This document shows, piece by piece, positions 17,980-25,717 of a DNA stretch of 38,166 nt; within the stretch, counting starts at the first letter, position 1; each line of letters begins with the position of its first letter. Source of the stretch: Minisyncoccota bacterium (GTDB taxonomy: Bacteria > Patescibacteriota > Minisyncoccia > Phycocordibacterales > UBA918); NCBI GenBank assembly GCA_021734905.1, contig JAIPIB010000002.1, forward strand, positions 1 to 38,166. Direction: 5' to 3'. The position numbers were made by a program, and so were the translations under genes. Under the pieces are notes generated by a model. It searched no databases and had not been told where the DNA came from. It saw only the letters and a program-made list of their open reading frames with translations.

Positions 17980-18372
17980 ATGAAATCTTCATACGTATAT
18001 ATTGGGCTTGTTGTAGTAATCATTGTTGGTCTTGTCCTAATCAGAAACGGTAGCAATGCTTCAAGAGAGAATTTATCTATTACTCAATACGATTCTTTTG
18101 CTCAATGTATAGCTGATGCAGGAGCAAAGTTTTACGGCGCCTATTGGTGTCCTCACTGTCAGGAACAAGAAGAGCTTTTTGATAACTCGAAGTATCTTCC
18201 TTATATTGAATGTTCGACTCCGAATGGGCAGAATCAGACTAAAACATGCGTTGACGCTGGTATTACTGGATACCCGACATGGATTTTTGCTGATGGGAGT
18301 ATTGCTAACGGCCTCCAATCATTTGAAGAGCTTGCTGGAAAGACAAATTGTGAGCTACCAGTGGCGCAATGA
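17980..18372 (+). CDS. Membrane-anchored thioredoxin-like protein
   Basis: 130 aa. One N-terminal hydrophobic span (about residues 5-22) anchors a thioredoxin fold outside the membrane. The active site is YWCPHC (Cys57, Cys60), the cis-Pro loop is TGYPTW, and two further cysteines (Cys78, Cys90) match the thioredoxin-like domain often fused to bacterial VKOR. It probably passes disulfides between the membrane oxidase encoded next (4-nt ATGA overlap) and secreted proteins, as DsbA does. Starts from an extended -10 at leaderless spacing. Confidence 0.85.
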   Translation: MKSSYVYIGLVVVIIVGLVLIRNGSNASRENLSITQYDSFAQCIADAGAKFYGAYWCPHCQEQEELFDNSKYLPYIECSTPNGQNQTKTCVDAGITGYPTWIFADGSIANGLQSFEELAGKTNCELPVAQ

Positions 18373-18905
18373 TAACGATTGAAACTATTTTAAACATGAA
18401 CCATATCCTAGGGATAGGGGGCCTTCTTGTTATTATTTTTTCACTTGTTCTTGTTGTTGATATTTCTGGTATAAAAAAATTTGAAGGTTTAGTTTCCATG
18501 TGGGGGATGGTTTTGGCGTACTCTTCTACGCTCAGCGCAACAGTACTTTCACTAATTTACTCTGAAATATTTGGTTTTATACCGTGTGGGTTATGTTGGA
18601 TTGAACGGATACTTCTCTATCCACAGGTGATTCTAATTGGTGTCGCAGTTTTTATCAAAGATATATCAATGCCAGTTTATGGAATAGTTTTGTCATCTTT
18701 TGGTCTTATCGTTTCGCTGTATCATCACTATTTACAAATGGGTGGTAATGAATTCATCCCATGCCCAGCCTCAGGAGCTGGTTCAGATTGTTTGAAAAGA
18801 TTCTTCTTCGAATTTAATTTTATGACATTCCCTCTACTCTCAACGATTCTTTTTGTTTTTCTTATTGTGCTCTATACTTACATACTCAAAACTAATAAAA
18901 ACTAA
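18369..18905 (+). CDS. DsbB/BdbC-like disulfide oxidoreductase
   Basis: 178 aa with four to five membrane spans. The first thiol pair is in PCGLCWIERILLYPQ (Cys73, Cys76) and the second, in the next outer loop, is PCPASGAGSDC (Cys132, Cys141), matching DsbB and its Gram-positive type form BdbC. It would reoxidise the thioredoxin-like partner by passing electrons to quinone in the membrane. Start overlaps the upstream stop (ATGA). Its stop overlaps the convergent minus-strand gene by 4 nt. Confidence 0.9.
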   Translation: MITIETILNMNHILGIGGLLVIIFSLVLVVDISGIKKFEGLVSMWGMVLAYSSTLSATVLSLIYSEIFGFIPCGLCWIERILLYPQVILIGVAVFIKDISMPVYGIVLSSFGLIVSLYHHYLQMGGNEFIPCPASGAGSDCLKRFFFEFNFMTFPLLSTILFVFLIVLYTYILKTNKN

Positions 18906-19171
18906 CTTTTAGTATCTGGCGGATTAAGCTTTTGTACAGGACTGACAATATTTGGATTCCATTCTGCAACAATCGTTCCATTAGCTTTCTCAAATTGTGT
19001 TATTTCATGCGTCAGGTATTGAAGAAATCGTTTTGCATGTGCTGGTGTAAGGGAGTATATCGAAGATTGTGTCCCCGAACTCAAACCAACAACAAAATAC
19101 TCAGGAGTGAAGCCGATTCTTATATTTTCGCAAAATAATTTTGGAGCTTTCTGTAAATCGTCTGGTGACAT
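18902..19171 (-). CDS. DUF3467 family protein
   Basis: 89 aa. PEYFVVGLSSGTQSSIYSLT then PAHAKRFLQYLTHEITQFEK matches the DUF3467 pattern (sp.eF.l.f....r..l.P.haK.ll..L...i..yE..nG.I). Function unknown; members are small cytoplasmic proteins found in many bacteria. Convergent with dsbB-like, stops overlapping by 4 nt. A promoter TTGCAA-17-CATATA lies 5 nt before its ATG. Confidence 0.75.
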   Translation of the reverse strand: MSPDDLQKAPKLFCENIRIGFTPEYFVVGLSSGTQSSIYSLTPAHAKRFLQYLTHEITQFEKANGTIVAEWNPNIVSPVQKLNPPDTKS

Positions 19172-19176
19172 AACGG

Positions 19177-19205
19177 TATATGTTAGTTGATTGATAGTGT
19201 TGCAA
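19177..19205 (-). promoter_or_regulatory. Promoter of the DUF3467 gene
   Basis: On the minus strand TTGCAA (19205-19200), 17 nt, CATATA (19182-19177), then 5 nt to the ATG. Predicted leaderless or nearly so. Confidence 0.45.
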
Positions 19206-19292
19206 GTATATCAGATTATAACTAGAACAACCTAGTGTGGTTCACTATATGTAAAAATTTTTATAATATTTTATTAGTTATATGATATTGCC

Positions 19293-19320
19293 TTTACAAT
19301 ATCTTAAAAAAGCGCACAAT
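19293..19320 (+). promoter_or_regulatory. Candidate promoter of the DUF5671 gene
   Basis: TTTACA (19293-19298), 16 nt, CACAAT (19315-19320), then 8 nt to ATG 19329. It sits at the end of an AT-rich divergent region (19172-19328) in which nothing else was recognised. Confidence 0.4.
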
Positions 19321-19328
19321 TTATATAT

Positions 19329-20240
19329 ATGGAAAATACAGCAAAAAATTTCGTTCTACAGCTCGGTTCTCTTGTCACGCTTTACATATCAGTAATTGCG
19401 CTTATAACACTTCTTTTTGGCATTATTTCAGTACTATATCCAGACCCAGCACAAGGATATTATGACCTTGAAAGCTCTACATCAAGCATAAGGTTCAGCA
19501 TTGCTCTGCTTGTTGTTTTTTTTCCAGTATATTTATATTTCACACGAGTTGTAAATGTCATACGAAGAGGTGCCGATGGAATGTACCTTGCTTTAACAAA
19601 ATGGCTCATCTACCTCTCACTTCTTATTGGCGGACTTATTATTCTGGGTGATTTGGTTGCGATAATTAATAGCTTTTTGAATGGCGAATTGACAATACGA
19701 TTTATCCTTAAGGCACTCACGTTCCTGATTGTTGTTGGGGCTGCATTTCTTTACTACTTACTTGATGCCCGTGGATACTGGCAAAGTCATGAGCGTCAAT
19801 CAATTCAATATGGCATCGGAGTGTCTGTAGTTGTCGCAATAGTACTAGTTGCTGGTTTTTTACACATTGAGACGCCAGCACAAGTGCGCGAAATGAAAAT
19901 AGATGAACAACAAATCAATGACCTCATTATGATACAGTTGCGCATAGAAGACTATGTTCGAACCAAGAATGCCTTACCTGAGGCAATTGCGAGTACTTTC
20001 TCTGGAGTAAAACCGCCACAACCAGCTCCTGAAAGAGGCAGTTACTCATACGAGGTCACATCCGATGATTCATTCAATTTGTGTGCTACTTTTGTCTATC
20101 CGTCTAGTCTGAATGATCATCAATACCGATATGTTGAACCAATGCAATATGACGGTAAATCCTTTGTTAATAATTCAAACTGGGATCATGGAGTGGGTGA
20201 GTGGTGTTTTGAACGTCAAATAACCGAAATACAAAAATAG
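19329..20240 (+). CDS. DUF5671-containing membrane protein
   Basis: 303 aa. Five membrane spans (about residues 13-36, 52-72, 86-110, 124-145 and 160-180) form the N-terminal part, which resembles the DUF5671 domain common in Parcubacteria. A soluble C-terminal domain of about 120 aa follows, probably outside the membrane, with two cysteines (NLCATF and GEWCFE) that could form a disulfide; the Trx/DsbB pair lies just upstream. Function unknown. No close downstream partner; leuS has its own promoter. Confidence 0.7.
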   Translation: MENTAKNFVLQLGSLVTLYISVIALITLLFGIISVLYPDPAQGYYDLESSTSSIRFSIALLVVFFPVYLYFTRVVNVIRRGADGMYLALTKWLIYLSLLIGGLIILGDLVAIINSFLNGELTIRFILKALTFLIVVGAAFLYYLLDARGYWQSHERQSIQYGIGVSVVVAIVLVAGFLHIETPAQVREMKIDEQQINDLIMIQLRIEDYVRTKNALPEAIASTFSGVKPPQPAPERGSYSYEVTSDDSFNLCATFVYPSSLNDHQYRYVEPMQYDGKSFVNNSNWDHGVGEWCFERQITEIQK

Positions 20241-20277
20241 GTCACTGTTTCAGTTCATGCTTATCTTGATAGGTATT

Positions 20278-20305
20278 TTGACTTATTGAGTAATTTCAGC
20301 ATAAT
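20278..20305 (+). promoter_or_regulatory. Promoter of leuS
   Basis: TTGACT (20278-20283), 16 nt, CATAAT (20300-20305). Predicted start near 20312 with a leader of about 21 nt. Confidence 0.5.
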
Positions 20306-20332
20306 TGAGTAATTCTAAAAGATTTTTCACCA

Positions 20333-23176
20333 ATGCATAAAAAATTTGAACACAAAGAAATAGAAAAGAAGTGGCAAAAAATCTGGAAGGAATCTGGAAT
20401 ATACAATGTTGGTACGAGAGACTTGTCAAGGGAAAAAGAATACGTACTTGTAGAATGGCCATATCCCTCAGGCAATCTCCATATAGGACACTGGTTTGCC
20501 TTTGCTGTTGTAGACATCTACGTGCGAGCACACAGAATGCAAGGGAAGCAAGTCCTTTTTCCTATGGGATTTGACGCTTTTGGTCTACCTGCAGAAAACG
20601 CTGCTATCAAAAGAAATTTAGATCCACGTGCGTGGACTGAATCAAACATTGTTCACATGCGAGAACAACTTGAACAAATGGGAAATGCTTTTTCATGGGA
20701 CAAAACGACGTCATCGACTGATGAAGAGTATTTTGAATGGACACAATGGATCTTCACAAGGTTTTTTGAGAAAGATATTGCGTTTCGAGGTGAAGCTACT
20801 GTTAATTGGTGCCCTGGATGTAACACAGTAATTGCAAATGAGCAGGTGCTCTCAGACGGAACTTGCGAACGTTCAGGAGATGTCGTAGATAAACGAAGCA
20901 TGATGCAGTGGATGCTTAAGATCACTGATTATGCAGACAGGCTCATTAATGACCTCGAACCACTCGACTGGCCAGATCATATTAAGGAATCGCAAAAGCA
21001 ATGGATTGGACGATCATCTGGTGCTGAAATTCCATTCACTCTTTCAACGGGTGACGTTTTGAGTGTTTTTACCACTCGTCCCGACACTCTTTATGGAGCA
21101 ACATATCTCGTACTCGCACCAGAACATGATTTTATAATAAGGAGTAAGAATAAGATTCAAAACTGGGAATCAGTTATAAGATATTCACAAGAAGCATCAC
21201 AAAAAGATGATATTGCCCGTCTCAAATCTGAGAAAGAAAAAACAGGGATAAAACTTGAAGGAATCACAGCAACAAATCCGGCGAATGGTGAAGAAATTCC
21301 TGTTTTCATTGCGGACTACGTACTCAAGGGATACGGCACTGGCATAATTATGGCCGTCCCGGCTCACGATGAGAGAGACTATGCATTTGCGACAAAATTT
21401 AATTTACCTATTAAACAAGTTGTTGTTCCTTGTGCAAACGATTCTCACAATCCACCGAAAAATGACTATGGCGAAGTTAAACGAGATACTATAATCGTTC
21501 ATCTGCGAAATAAGTCTACAGGTAAGTTTGCGCTGCTTAACTGGCACGAGAGTCTTGAAGGAATTACTACTGCAATTATGGGGGGCATTGAGCAGGGACA
21601 AACTGCTGAAGAAGCAGTAATTAATGAAATTAATGAGGAGGCTGGATTGAAGAACATTAAAATTATACATAGATTACCATGGGTTACTGCTGCTCGTTAC
21701 TGTGCTTCACACAAGAACGAAAATAGATGCGCACATTCTTTTGCTTTTATTGCTGAAGTAGAAAATCTTAATAATCAAGAAATAACATCGCAACATGAAC
21801 AGAATTTGCATTCACTTATGTGGGTAGAGGAATCAGAAGTTCTTGACTTACTGACTCCAGACCACCAAAAGCAAGTGTGGAAGATGCTGCATTCTAATGA
21901 GGTTGCAACAGCTCCAGGCTACTTAATGAACTCAGAAGAATTTGATGGCATGAATTCAGAAGAAGCAAAAGTGGCAATTACAGAGAAAGTTGGTGGGAAG
22001 ATGAAGAACACCTATCGGCTCCGAGATTGGTCTATAGGACGTCAACGCTACTGGGGAGTGCCGATTCCAATTGTCTATGATCCAGAAGGGAAGCCGCACG
22101 TAATTCCAAAGGAGTATTTACCATGGAAGCTTCCAACAGATGTGGATTTCAAGCCAACAGGTGAAGCCCCTCTTGCAAAGAGTTCGGAGCTCAAGGAGCG
22201 AGTTGAAAGTATCTTTGGTAAAGGGTGGACACCAGAAGTTGAAACTATGGATACTTTTGTTGATTCATCGTGGTATTTCTTTAGGTATCTTGATGCACAC
22301 AATACTGACTTGTTTTCTTCGAAAGAAAAACAGAATGAGTGGATGCCAATAGATATTTACTTTGGAGGTTCAGAACACAATACGATGCACCTTCTTTACT
22401 CTCGCTTCTTTACAAAAGTTCTCTATGACCTGGGTCTTTCTGCTGTAGACGAGCCATACAAAAAAAGAATCAACCGCGGTCTTGTCCTTGGTCCTGATGG
22501 AAACAAGATGAGTAAATCAAAGGGAAATGTAATCGATCCGGATGAACAGGTGAGTAGGCTCGGTGCAGATACAGTTAAAATGTATCTTGCTTTTATGGGT
22601 CCATACGGTGAGATGGCAGACTATCCGTGGGATATGGGAGGCATCGTTGGTCTTAGACGCTTTCTAGAAAGAGCCTACGGTCTTAGTGAACACATTACTG
22701 AGAGCAATTCTCTTGAAACAGCACGACTACTGCATAAAACAATCGATAAAATAACTCGCGATATTGAACAGTATAAGTTCAATACAGCAATCAGTGCTCT
22801 AATGATCTTTATTAATGCAGTAGAAAAAATAGGCATCTCAAATAATGACTATACTATTTTTCTTAAACTTCTTGCGCCATTTGCTCCACACCTTTCAGAA
22901 GAATTATGGAGTGCGATAGGAAACAAAGGGTCAATACACCAGAGCCAATGGCCTGTAGCAGAGGAAAAATTCCTCTTAGAAGAAACGGCGACAATCGGTG
23001 TACAGATTAACGGTAAAATGCGTGGGAGCATTACAGTTGCTTATGATGCAGATGAGGCTTCTGTGGTCACTGCTCTTACTTCATCGGACGAATACTCAGC
23101 TAAAATTCATAGTGAGATTGCACGAGTCATTTATATCAAAAACAAACTTATCAACATAATTCTCAGCAAAACCTAG
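20333..23176 (+). CDS. leuS: Leucyl-tRNA synthetase with a Nudix-like insertion in the editing domain
   Basis: 947 aa against about 800-870. Class I signatures are intact: HIGH as HIGH at residues 50-53 (GNLHIGHW) and KMSKS at 725-729. The CP1 editing domain shows TTRPDTLYGATYLVLAPEHD and GTGIIMAVPAHDERDYAFA. Directly after LPIKQVVVP about 160 extra residues (roughly 366-524) are inserted before the normal continuation APGYLMNSEEFDG. The insert contains GGIEQGQTAEEAVINEINEE ending in AGL (about 416-438), a Nudix box in which the REUxEExGU glutamates remain but the first Glu and the Arg are Gln and Asn. The frame is uninterrupted, so it is a true fusion. Charges tRNA-Leu with leucine. Confidence 0.97.
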   Translation: MHKKFEHKEIEKKWQKIWKESGIYNVGTRDLSREKEYVLVEWPYPSGNLHIGHWFAFAVVDIYVRAHRMQGKQVLFPMGFDAFGLPAENAAIKRNLDPRAWTESNIVHMREQLEQMGNAFSWDKTTSSTDEEYFEWTQWIFTRFFEKDIAFRGEATVNWCPGCNTVIANEQVLSDGTCERSGDVVDKRSMMQWMLKITDYADRLINDLEPLDWPDHIKESQKQWIGRSSGAEIPFTLSTGDVLSVFTTRPDTLYGATYLVLAPEHDFIIRSKNKIQNWESVIRYSQEASQKDDIARLKSEKEKTGIKLEGITATNPANGEEIPVFIADYVLKGYGTGIIMAVPAHDERDYAFATKFNLPIKQVVVPCANDSHNPPKNDYGEVKRDTIIVHLRNKSTGKFALLNWHESLEGITTAIMGGIEQGQTAEEAVINEINEEAGLKNIKIIHRLPWVTAARYCASHKNENRCAHSFAFIAEVENLNNQEITSQHEQNLHSLMWVEESEVLDLLTPDHQKQVWKMLHSNEVATAPGYLMNSEEFDGMNSEEAKVAITEKVGGKMKNTYRLRDWSIGRQRYWGVPIPIVYDPEGKPHVIPKEYLPWKLPTDVDFKPTGEAPLAKSSELKERVESIFGKGWTPEVETMDTFVDSSWYFFRYLDAHNTDLFSSKEKQNEWMPIDIYFGGSEHNTMHLLYSRFFTKVLYDLGLSAVDEPYKKRINRGLVLGPDGNKMSKSKGNVIDPDEQVSRLGADTVKMYLAFMGPYGEMADYPWDMGGIVGLRRFLERAYGLSEHITESNSLETARLLHKTIDKITRDIEQYKFNTAISALMIFINAVEKIGISNNDYTIFLKLLAPFAPHLSEELWSAIGNKGSIHQSQWPVAEEKFLLEETATIGVQINGKMRGSITVAYDADEASVVTALTSSDEYSAKIHSEIARVIYIKNKLINIILSKT

Positions 23177-23215
23177 ACGGGGAAGTAACTAAAGTTAACG
23201 TTGTCCAGTGACCAC

Positions 23216-23244
23216 TTGACTCTCCTAGATATCCGTGCTAAAAA
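23216..23244 (+). promoter_or_regulatory. Candidate promoter of the sigma4/HARE gene
   Basis: TTGACT (23216-23221), 17 nt, TAAAAA (23239-23244). A competing TAAATT at leaderless spacing (23273-23278) is also present. A GGAGG at 23258-23262 is 22 nt from the ATG, too far to be a ribosome-binding site. Confidence 0.4.
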
Positions 23245-23284
23245 TAACTAACAATTTGGAGGAAATATTACTTAAATTATCTGT

Positions 23285-24310
23285 ATGATCACATTTAAAC
23301 CAAAGACAGTAACAAAAAGGCTGCTTTCTGTGCTGCCACCGCGTGCCCGCGATGTACTTGAAAAGCGGTATGGTTTGGGTGTCACATCAGAAACTCATAC
23401 ACTTGAGTCAATTGGAAAGACATACGGTGTAACCCGAGAAAGAGTCAGACAAATTGAGAATTACGGAATTCAAGCGATACAAAAATCTGATGTCTACGCA
23501 GAATTCAACGATGCAATTGATGAGCTCAAAAACGCATTCGAGTCATTGGGTGGAGTAATTAGTGAGACTGATCTTTTCAATGAACTTTCTAAAGACTCAT
23601 CACTTCATAATCATCTTTATTTTATTCTTGTTGTTGGAGATCCTTTCAAAAGAATTAAGGAAGATACCTCATTTAACTATCGATGGTGTCTTGAGAAGAA
23701 AGTTTCTGAAACTGTAGAAGCTGCACTCAAAAATATTTTTGAATCACTGGGAGAGGACGATCTTGTTTCTGAAAGCGAAATAATTGCCAGACTTAAAAAT
23801 GAACTCGGTGAAATTGAAGAAGATCTTAAGAATGAAACAATTCTTAAGAGGTGGTTGTCAATATCAAAACAAATTGATAAAAATCCACTCGGAGAATGGG
23901 GACCTGCATCAAGTCCAAATGTCCGAGCAAAAGGAATTCGTGATTATGCATACCTAGCTGTGAAAAGACATGGTTCTCCAATGCACTTTAAGGAAGTTGC
24001 TGATTCTATTAAAGAACTTTTTAATAAGAAGGCTCATATTGCAACTACTCATAATGAATTGATTAAGGACAAAAGATTCATTCTCGTCGGGCGCGGCCTT
24101 TACGCACTTTCTGAGTGGGGGTATTCTGCAGGAGTTGTAAAAGATGTTTTGCGAGATATTCTCAATACGCACGGACCACTCACACGTGAAGAAATTATTG
24201 ATAAAGTCAGAAAAGAACGATATGTTAAAGACAATACTATTATCGTCAATCTTCAAGATGTAGCGCTTTTCAAGAAACTATCTGATGGAAATTACATGCT
24301 TGTTGAATAA
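23285..24310 (+). CDS. Sigma-70 region 4 / HARE-HTH fusion, putative transcription regulator
   Basis: 341 aa. Residues 13-68 form a sigma-70 region-4 helix-turn-helix: LPPRARDVLEKRYGL then TLESIGKTYGVTRERVRQIE, including the -35-reading helix. No regions 2 or 3 exist, so it is not a sigma factor alone. Residues about 217-280 (GIRDYAYLAVKRHGSPMHFK ... LVGRGLYALSEWGY) match the HARE-HTH winged helix also found in RNA polymerase delta (RpoE). A last winged-helix-like segment (LTREEIIDKVRKERYVKDNT) follows. It probably binds DNA and RNA polymerase. Monocistronic, ended by a strong terminator. Target unknown. Confidence 0.8.
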   Translation: MITFKPKTVTKRLLSVLPPRARDVLEKRYGLGVTSETHTLESIGKTYGVTRERVRQIENYGIQAIQKSDVYAEFNDAIDELKNAFESLGGVISETDLFNELSKDSSLHNHLYFILVVGDPFKRIKEDTSFNYRWCLEKKVSETVEAALKNIFESLGEDDLVSESEIIARLKNELGEIEEDLKNETILKRWLSISKQIDKNPLGEWGPASSPNVRAKGIRDYAYLAVKRHGSPMHFKEVADSIKELFNKKAHIATTHNELIKDKRFILVGRGLYALSEWGYSAGVVKDVLRDILNTHGPLTREEIIDKVRKERYVKDNTIIVNLQDVALFKKLSDGNYMLVE

Positions 24311-24319
24311 CAAACCCAC

Positions 24320-24360
24320 ACAAACCCCCGAAAAGGCTTCTGCCTTTTCGGGGGTTTGTT
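24320..24360 (+). terminator. Strong intrinsic terminator
   Basis: A perfect 18-bp stem (24320-24337 with 24342-24359; ACAAACCCCCGAAAAGGC) with a 4-nt loop and a TTTGTT end. The -10 of the next gene (TACAAT, 24362) begins only 2 nt after the stem. Confidence 0.88.
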
Positions 24361-24361
24361 G

Positions 24362-24367
24362 TACAAT
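24362..24367 (+). promoter_or_regulatory. -10 element of the DUF8128-like gene (leaderless start)
   Basis: TACAAT lies 6 nt before ATG 24374, right behind the terminator stem. It argues for the 24374 start over the ORF-track TTG at 24356, which lies inside the terminator. Confidence 0.5.
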
Positions 24368-24373
24368 AGTTGG

Positions 24374-25714
24374 ATGATCCATTTTATAGAAGCCCCGATC
24401 CATTTTTTGGAAAATCTTGGTGTAAACGTAAAGTGGCTGCTCATTGTTGTTGGCTTTGGACTAGTTTATATAATTTTTACTCTTTTCGATTTTAAGTCAA
24501 ACCAAATCATAGAAGTACTGCTTGCCTCAGCACCTCTATGGCTACCTGTAGTAACATTTGTGTTATTTTTTGATCAATGGCTTGAATATGTAAGAAAGGA
24601 ATTTGATTTGAACCAGGGACGTGTAACACTTGAAATTAAACTTCCACAAGACATTTTCAAATCACCGGAAGCAATGGAACTTGTACTGACGCAGCTTCAT
24701 CAATCAGCCTCTCCGGATAACCACATCCAGACATATTTTGACGGGAAGCATCCTCCAAGGTATGGTCTTGAAATAATATCGCGTGGAGGCGATGTGCGTT
24801 TTTATTTAAGCGTCCCCAGAAAAAAATTTAAGAATATAGCTGAAACGCAGCTATATTCACAATATCCAGGAATAGAGGTGCACGAACTTGATATCGATTA
24901 CACAGCAGAAATTCCATGGGATAAGTCTAGATTTTCTTACTTTTCAATGCATTTTAGTCCAAAGAAAGAGGACGCCTATCCGATTAAGACCTATATCGAG
25001 TACGAGCTCCATAAGATGCCAAAAGAAGAAGAGAAAATTGACCCGATTACTTCTATGCTCGAAATGCTCGGAAGTATGGGCCCTGGTGAATATGTATGGA
25101 TACAAATACTTATTGACGCAAATAGAAAGACATCCTTCAAAGAAGGTTCACTAAAAACCCATCAGGACTGGACTGATGATGCTCGGACAGAAATTAAAAA
25201 GATTATTGAAAACGCAGCAAAAAGAGTCGGAGTTAGCAGTGATGGAATTGGAACAAATGTTAACCAGTTGCTGACGGATGCTGAAAAAGACACAATCAAA
25301 GCCATCGAAAGGAGTCTTGGAAAGAATGCTTTCAACACAACTATTCGAGCGATGTATATTGCACAAAAAGATGCTTTTGCACCTGGTGAAAAAATTGGCG
25401 CAATTATAACTGGATGGCGCGCATACGATGACCTAAACAGAAATGCTATTGGTGTAAGGTGGCGAACTGATTTTGATTGGAATTGGTGGCAGGACCCACA
25501 TGGACACCATGCTGACATGCTCAAAAAACAAGAGCTTGATGAGTACAAACGAAGAGTTTACACAAGCCAAAGTAGTAAGGACGGGGAAAAAGTATTCACC
25601 ACTGAAGAATTGGCTACGATTTTTCATTTTCCTGGAAAGGTTGCCTTTACTCCTTCGTTGGCTCGTATTCCATCAAAGCGCGCAGAACCTCCGTCAAATT
25701 TACCTATTGGCTAA
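24374..25714 (+). CDS. DUF8128-like membrane protein, without an ATPase domain
   Basis: 446 aa. Two N-terminal membrane spans (about residues 18-36 and 48-67) precede a soluble region with RVTLEIKLPQDIFKSPEAME and RYGLEIISRGGDVRFYLSVP. From memory this resembles the N-terminal module (DUF8128) of CPR proteins that continue into a HerA/VirB4-type pump ATPase. The ending TTEELATIFHFPGKVAFTPS and AEPPSNLPIG is like the linker just before that ATPase domain, yet here the protein stops and no ATPase gene follows. Possibly a split partner of an ATPase elsewhere. The next gene (mltG) starts 3 nt after the stop. Confidence 0.6.
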   Translation: MIHFIEAPIHFLENLGVNVKWLLIVVGFGLVYIIFTLFDFKSNQIIEVLLASAPLWLPVVTFVLFFDQWLEYVRKEFDLNQGRVTLEIKLPQDIFKSPEAMELVLTQLHQSASPDNHIQTYFDGKHPPRYGLEIISRGGDVRFYLSVPRKKFKNIAETQLYSQYPGIEVHELDIDYTAEIPWDKSRFSYFSMHFSPKKEDAYPIKTYIEYELHKMPKEEEKIDPITSMLEMLGSMGPGEYVWIQILIDANRKTSFKEGSLKTHQDWTDDARTEIKKIIENAAKRVGVSSDGIGTNVNQLLTDAEKDTIKAIERSLGKNAFNTTIRAMYIAQKDAFAPGEKIGAIITGWRAYDDLNRNAIGVRWRTDFDWNWWQDPHGHHADMLKKQELDEYKRRVYTSQSSKDGEKVFTTEELATIFHFPGKVAFTPSLARIPSKRAEPPSNLPIG

Positions 25715-25717
25715 TTT

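Noticed and set aside
15813-18372. Alternative code with UGA as glycine (Gracilibacteria/Absconditabacteria)
   Set aside because: ychF and the thioredoxin-like gene end at TGA exactly where their families end, and no in-frame TGA occurs inside conserved genes.
21404-21910. LeuS insert as a frameshift, intron/intein or separate gene
   Set aside because: The frame is continuous, no intein splice motifs are seen, and the sequence returns cleanly to LeuRS homology.
23258-23262. GGAGG as a Shine-Dalgarno site for the sigma4/HARE gene
   Set aside because: It is 22 nt before the ATG and an in-frame TAA at 23273-23275 excludes an upstream start.
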